Assembly (NCBI GenBank): GCA_011620555.1
Contig: WOYY01000049.1
Coordinates: 1-32,299 of the forward strand
Length of the DNA stretch: 32,299 nucleotides
Direction of reading: 5' to 3'
Source: Anaerolineaceae bacterium
GTDB taxonomy: Bacteria > Chloroflexota > Anaerolineae > Anaerolineales > Anaerolineaceae
The notes below the pieces were generated by a model. It was not told where the DNA came from. It made no database searches and saw only the letters and a program-made list of their open reading frames with translations. The stretch's first letter is position 1, and the number at the start of each line of letters is the position of its first letter. Positions 31,064-32,299 of the stretch are shown in pieces. Made by a program: the position numbers and the translations under genes.

Positions 31064-31082
31064 CACCAATTTGGTCATTTGC

Positions 31083-31111
31083 TTGCCAAATCAATTAAAG
31101 GCGGCTATAAT
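31083..31111 (+). promoter_or_regulatory. Strong sigma-70-type promoter for tRNA-Pro
   Basis: -35 TTGCCA (31083-31088) and perfect -10 TATAAT (31106-31111) with a 17-bp spacer; transcription would start near 31118, just before the tRNA. Confidence 0.85.
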
Positions 31112-31124
31112 ATCACTCTGAAAT

Positions 31125-31199
31125 CGGGGCGTGGCGCAGTCCGGCTAGCGCGCTTGCATGGGGTGTAAGAGGCCCTGGGTTCAAATCCCAGCGCCCCGA
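31125..31199 (+). tRNA. tRNA-Pro(GGG)
   Basis: The 75-nt cloverleaf has acceptor CGGGGCG / CGCCCCG with discriminator A, D stem GCGC/GCGC, and anticodon stem CTTGC/GTAAG with loop ATGGGGT. The anticodon is GGG (reads CCC/CCU). T arm is CTGGG-TTCAAAT-CCCAG. CCA is not encoded. C1-G72 and A73 fit bacterial tRNA-Pro. Confidence 0.95.
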
Positions 31200-31205
31200 C
31201 TTTAG

Positions 31206-31234
31206 AAAAACCGCCCAAGGTTGGGCGGTTTTTT
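31206..31234 (+). terminator. Intrinsic terminator of the tRNA gene
   Basis: AACCGCCCAA (31209-31218) and TTGGGCGGTT (31221-31230) form the stem, followed by a T-run to 31234. Confidence 0.92.
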
Positions 31235-31261
31235 CATAAGGTTAGACCTGGAGGTGACAGA

Positions 31262-32299
31262 ATGGCTCAGCATTTCCGTATCGCATTCCTTGGCTCAGGC
31301 GGGATCGCCCGGGCGCACGCCTATGCCCTTGACGCGCTGAAATACTATTATGACGACGCCCCCGAGGTCGAGCGCGTGGTGGTCGCCTCGCCCACCGCAG
31401 CTCACCGGGAAGCCTTCGCCAGCCGCTACGGCTTCCGGGAAACCTGCGCGCCCGACGACGTCTGGGCGCGGGATGATCTGGATGCGGTTTACCTCCTCGG
31501 CGCCAATCTCACCCATACGCCGCAGTTCCTCAAGGCCGTCGAGCATCCCACAATCCGGCGGATGTACATCGAAAAACCCATCGCCGCGTCAAAAGAACAA
31601 TTAGCGGATTTGGAAGCATTCGCATCTAAAGACCACATCAGGTTCGTCATGATGGGGTTCCAATTCCTGCAGAAATCCCCCATCCGCAAAGCGCTGGCGC
31701 ACTGGCAGTCCGGCGACTTTGGCACACCGGTCCATTTCCGCGCCGAATACCTGCACAGCAGCTACCTCAACCCGGATTACCGCCAGAAGCACACCAACCG
31801 CATGGCCGCCCTCCCGCTCGACGGCGCGGCCGTAGACCTCGGCTCACACGCCCTGAGCCTGCTGACGGCCTTCCTCGGCGACGGCTTGAGCGTGCGGCAG
31901 GCCACCGCCACCAACGGCCAAATCGCCGGCGTCCCTGCTGAGACGGACCTCTGCACGATCGCGCTGATGGAAGAAACAGGGTCGGGCGCGGTCGGTACGA
32001 TGACGGCCAGCCGCATCACGGCAGGGGCGGGCGACCAGCTTAAGCTGGAACTGCACGGCACCCTGGGCTCCATCCTGTTCGACACCGCCCAGCCGGACTG
32101 CTATCACAGCTTCCAGGCCGGCGGGAGCTGGCGCCGTCACGACGTTTATAGTGATTACCTGCCTGCCTCAAAATTCACCTCTGACTATGTCCCCTCCGGC
32201 TGGCTGCGCGCCCTGGTGCACAACCATTACCTCTTCCTGGGCGGCAACCCCGAAGGAAGTTTCATTCCCGGTCTGGCGCATGGCATCCAGGTCCAGCGC
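31262..32299 (+). CDS. Gfo/Idh/MocA family oxidoreductase, 3' end outside window
   Basis: The visible 346 codons have no stop before the window edge, so the gene is partial. The N-terminal Rossmann fold has 'FLGSGGIARAHA' (NAD(P)-binding), then 'IEKPIAAS' (the EKP motif) and the C-terminal domain motif 'DGAAVDLGSHALSLL'. Such enzymes oxidise or reduce sugars and inositols; the substrate cannot be told. GGAGGTGA before ATG 31262 is a strong ribosome site. It follows the tRNA terminator, and any promoter would be in the 27 bp between or read-through. Confidence 0.9.
   Translation, partial: MAQHFRIAFLGSGGIARAHAYALDALKYYYDDAPEVERVVVASPTAAHREAFASRYGFRETCAPDDVWARDDLDAVYLLGANLTHTPQFLKAVEHPTIRRMYIEKPIAASKEQLADLEAFASKDHIRFVMMGFQFLQKSPIRKALAHWQSGDFGTPVHFRAEYLHSSYLNPDYRQKHTNRMAALPLDGAAVDLGSHALSLLTAFLGDGLSVRQATATNGQIAGVPAETDLCTIALMEETGSGAVGTMTASRITAGAGDQLKLELHGTLGSILFDTAQPDCYHSFQAGGSWRRHDVYSDYLPASKFTSDYVPSGWLRALVHNHYLFLGGNPEGSFIPGLAHGIQVQR

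Noticed and set aside
31125-31199. tRNA-Pro as an integration site for the Cys-Ala cassette
   Set aside because: I found no second copy of the tRNA 3' end and no integrase in the window, and the cassette lies upstream of the tRNA with its own promoter between them.
1-32299. CRISPR arrays, rRNA genes and insertion sequence transposases
   Set aside because: None seen: there are no regularly spaced repeats beyond the two at 5-50, no rRNA sequence, and no transposase-like protein.

Overview
The window looks like chromosomal DNA of a Chloroflexota bacterium, most likely class Anaerolineae. This is inferred from gene content: a RecG with a long N-terminal extension, a Rex repressor, Ser/Thr kinase and PP2C signalling, a Gls24-DAK2-RecG-CoaD run, and predominantly GC-rich coding DNA. 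I could run no database search. Genes are dense and lie on both strands, with Shine-Dalgarno sites and several recognisable sigma-70-type promoters and intrinsic terminators.

Layout. 1-164: two direct repeats, then a promoter for ribosomal protein L25 (195-881). 967-6370, minus strand: housekeeping genes (CoA-type NUDIX hydrolase, a Zn-ribbon protein, tRNA m1A58 methyltransferase, S9 peptidase, small membrane protein, MnmA), divergent from a TatD nuclease (6446-7249). 7323-11489: a signalling block with two response regulators, a PP2C phosphatase and an SH3-like membrane protein on the minus strand, divergent from a membrane-anchored Ser/Thr kinase. 11514-18428: rpe, rpmB, Gls24/Asp23, a FakA-like kinase, recG, coaD and a coiled-coil protein. 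18453-22385, minus: lon and folC. 22728-24562: an MreB-like protein with altered ATPase residues, with a membrane protein. 24756-25385: rex.

25573-31063 is the most unusual part and reads as one operon. It encodes (i) a two-TM Zn-ribbon protein, (ii) a secreted/anchored membrane protein whose predicted cytoplasmic C-terminus ends in a Gly-rich linker and seven Cys in Cys-Ala repeats, (iii) a PqqD-like/radical SAM/SPASM protein, (iv) its paralogue that has lost all radical SAM cysteines and the end of the SPASM domain, and (v) a class I methyltransferase overlapping it by ATGA. My hypothesis is a RiPP-like maturation system that modifies the Cys-Ala tail of a full-size membrane protein, with a pseudo-radical-SAM partner. 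A tRNA-Pro(GGG) gene and a truncated Gfo/Idh/MocA oxidoreductase close the window.
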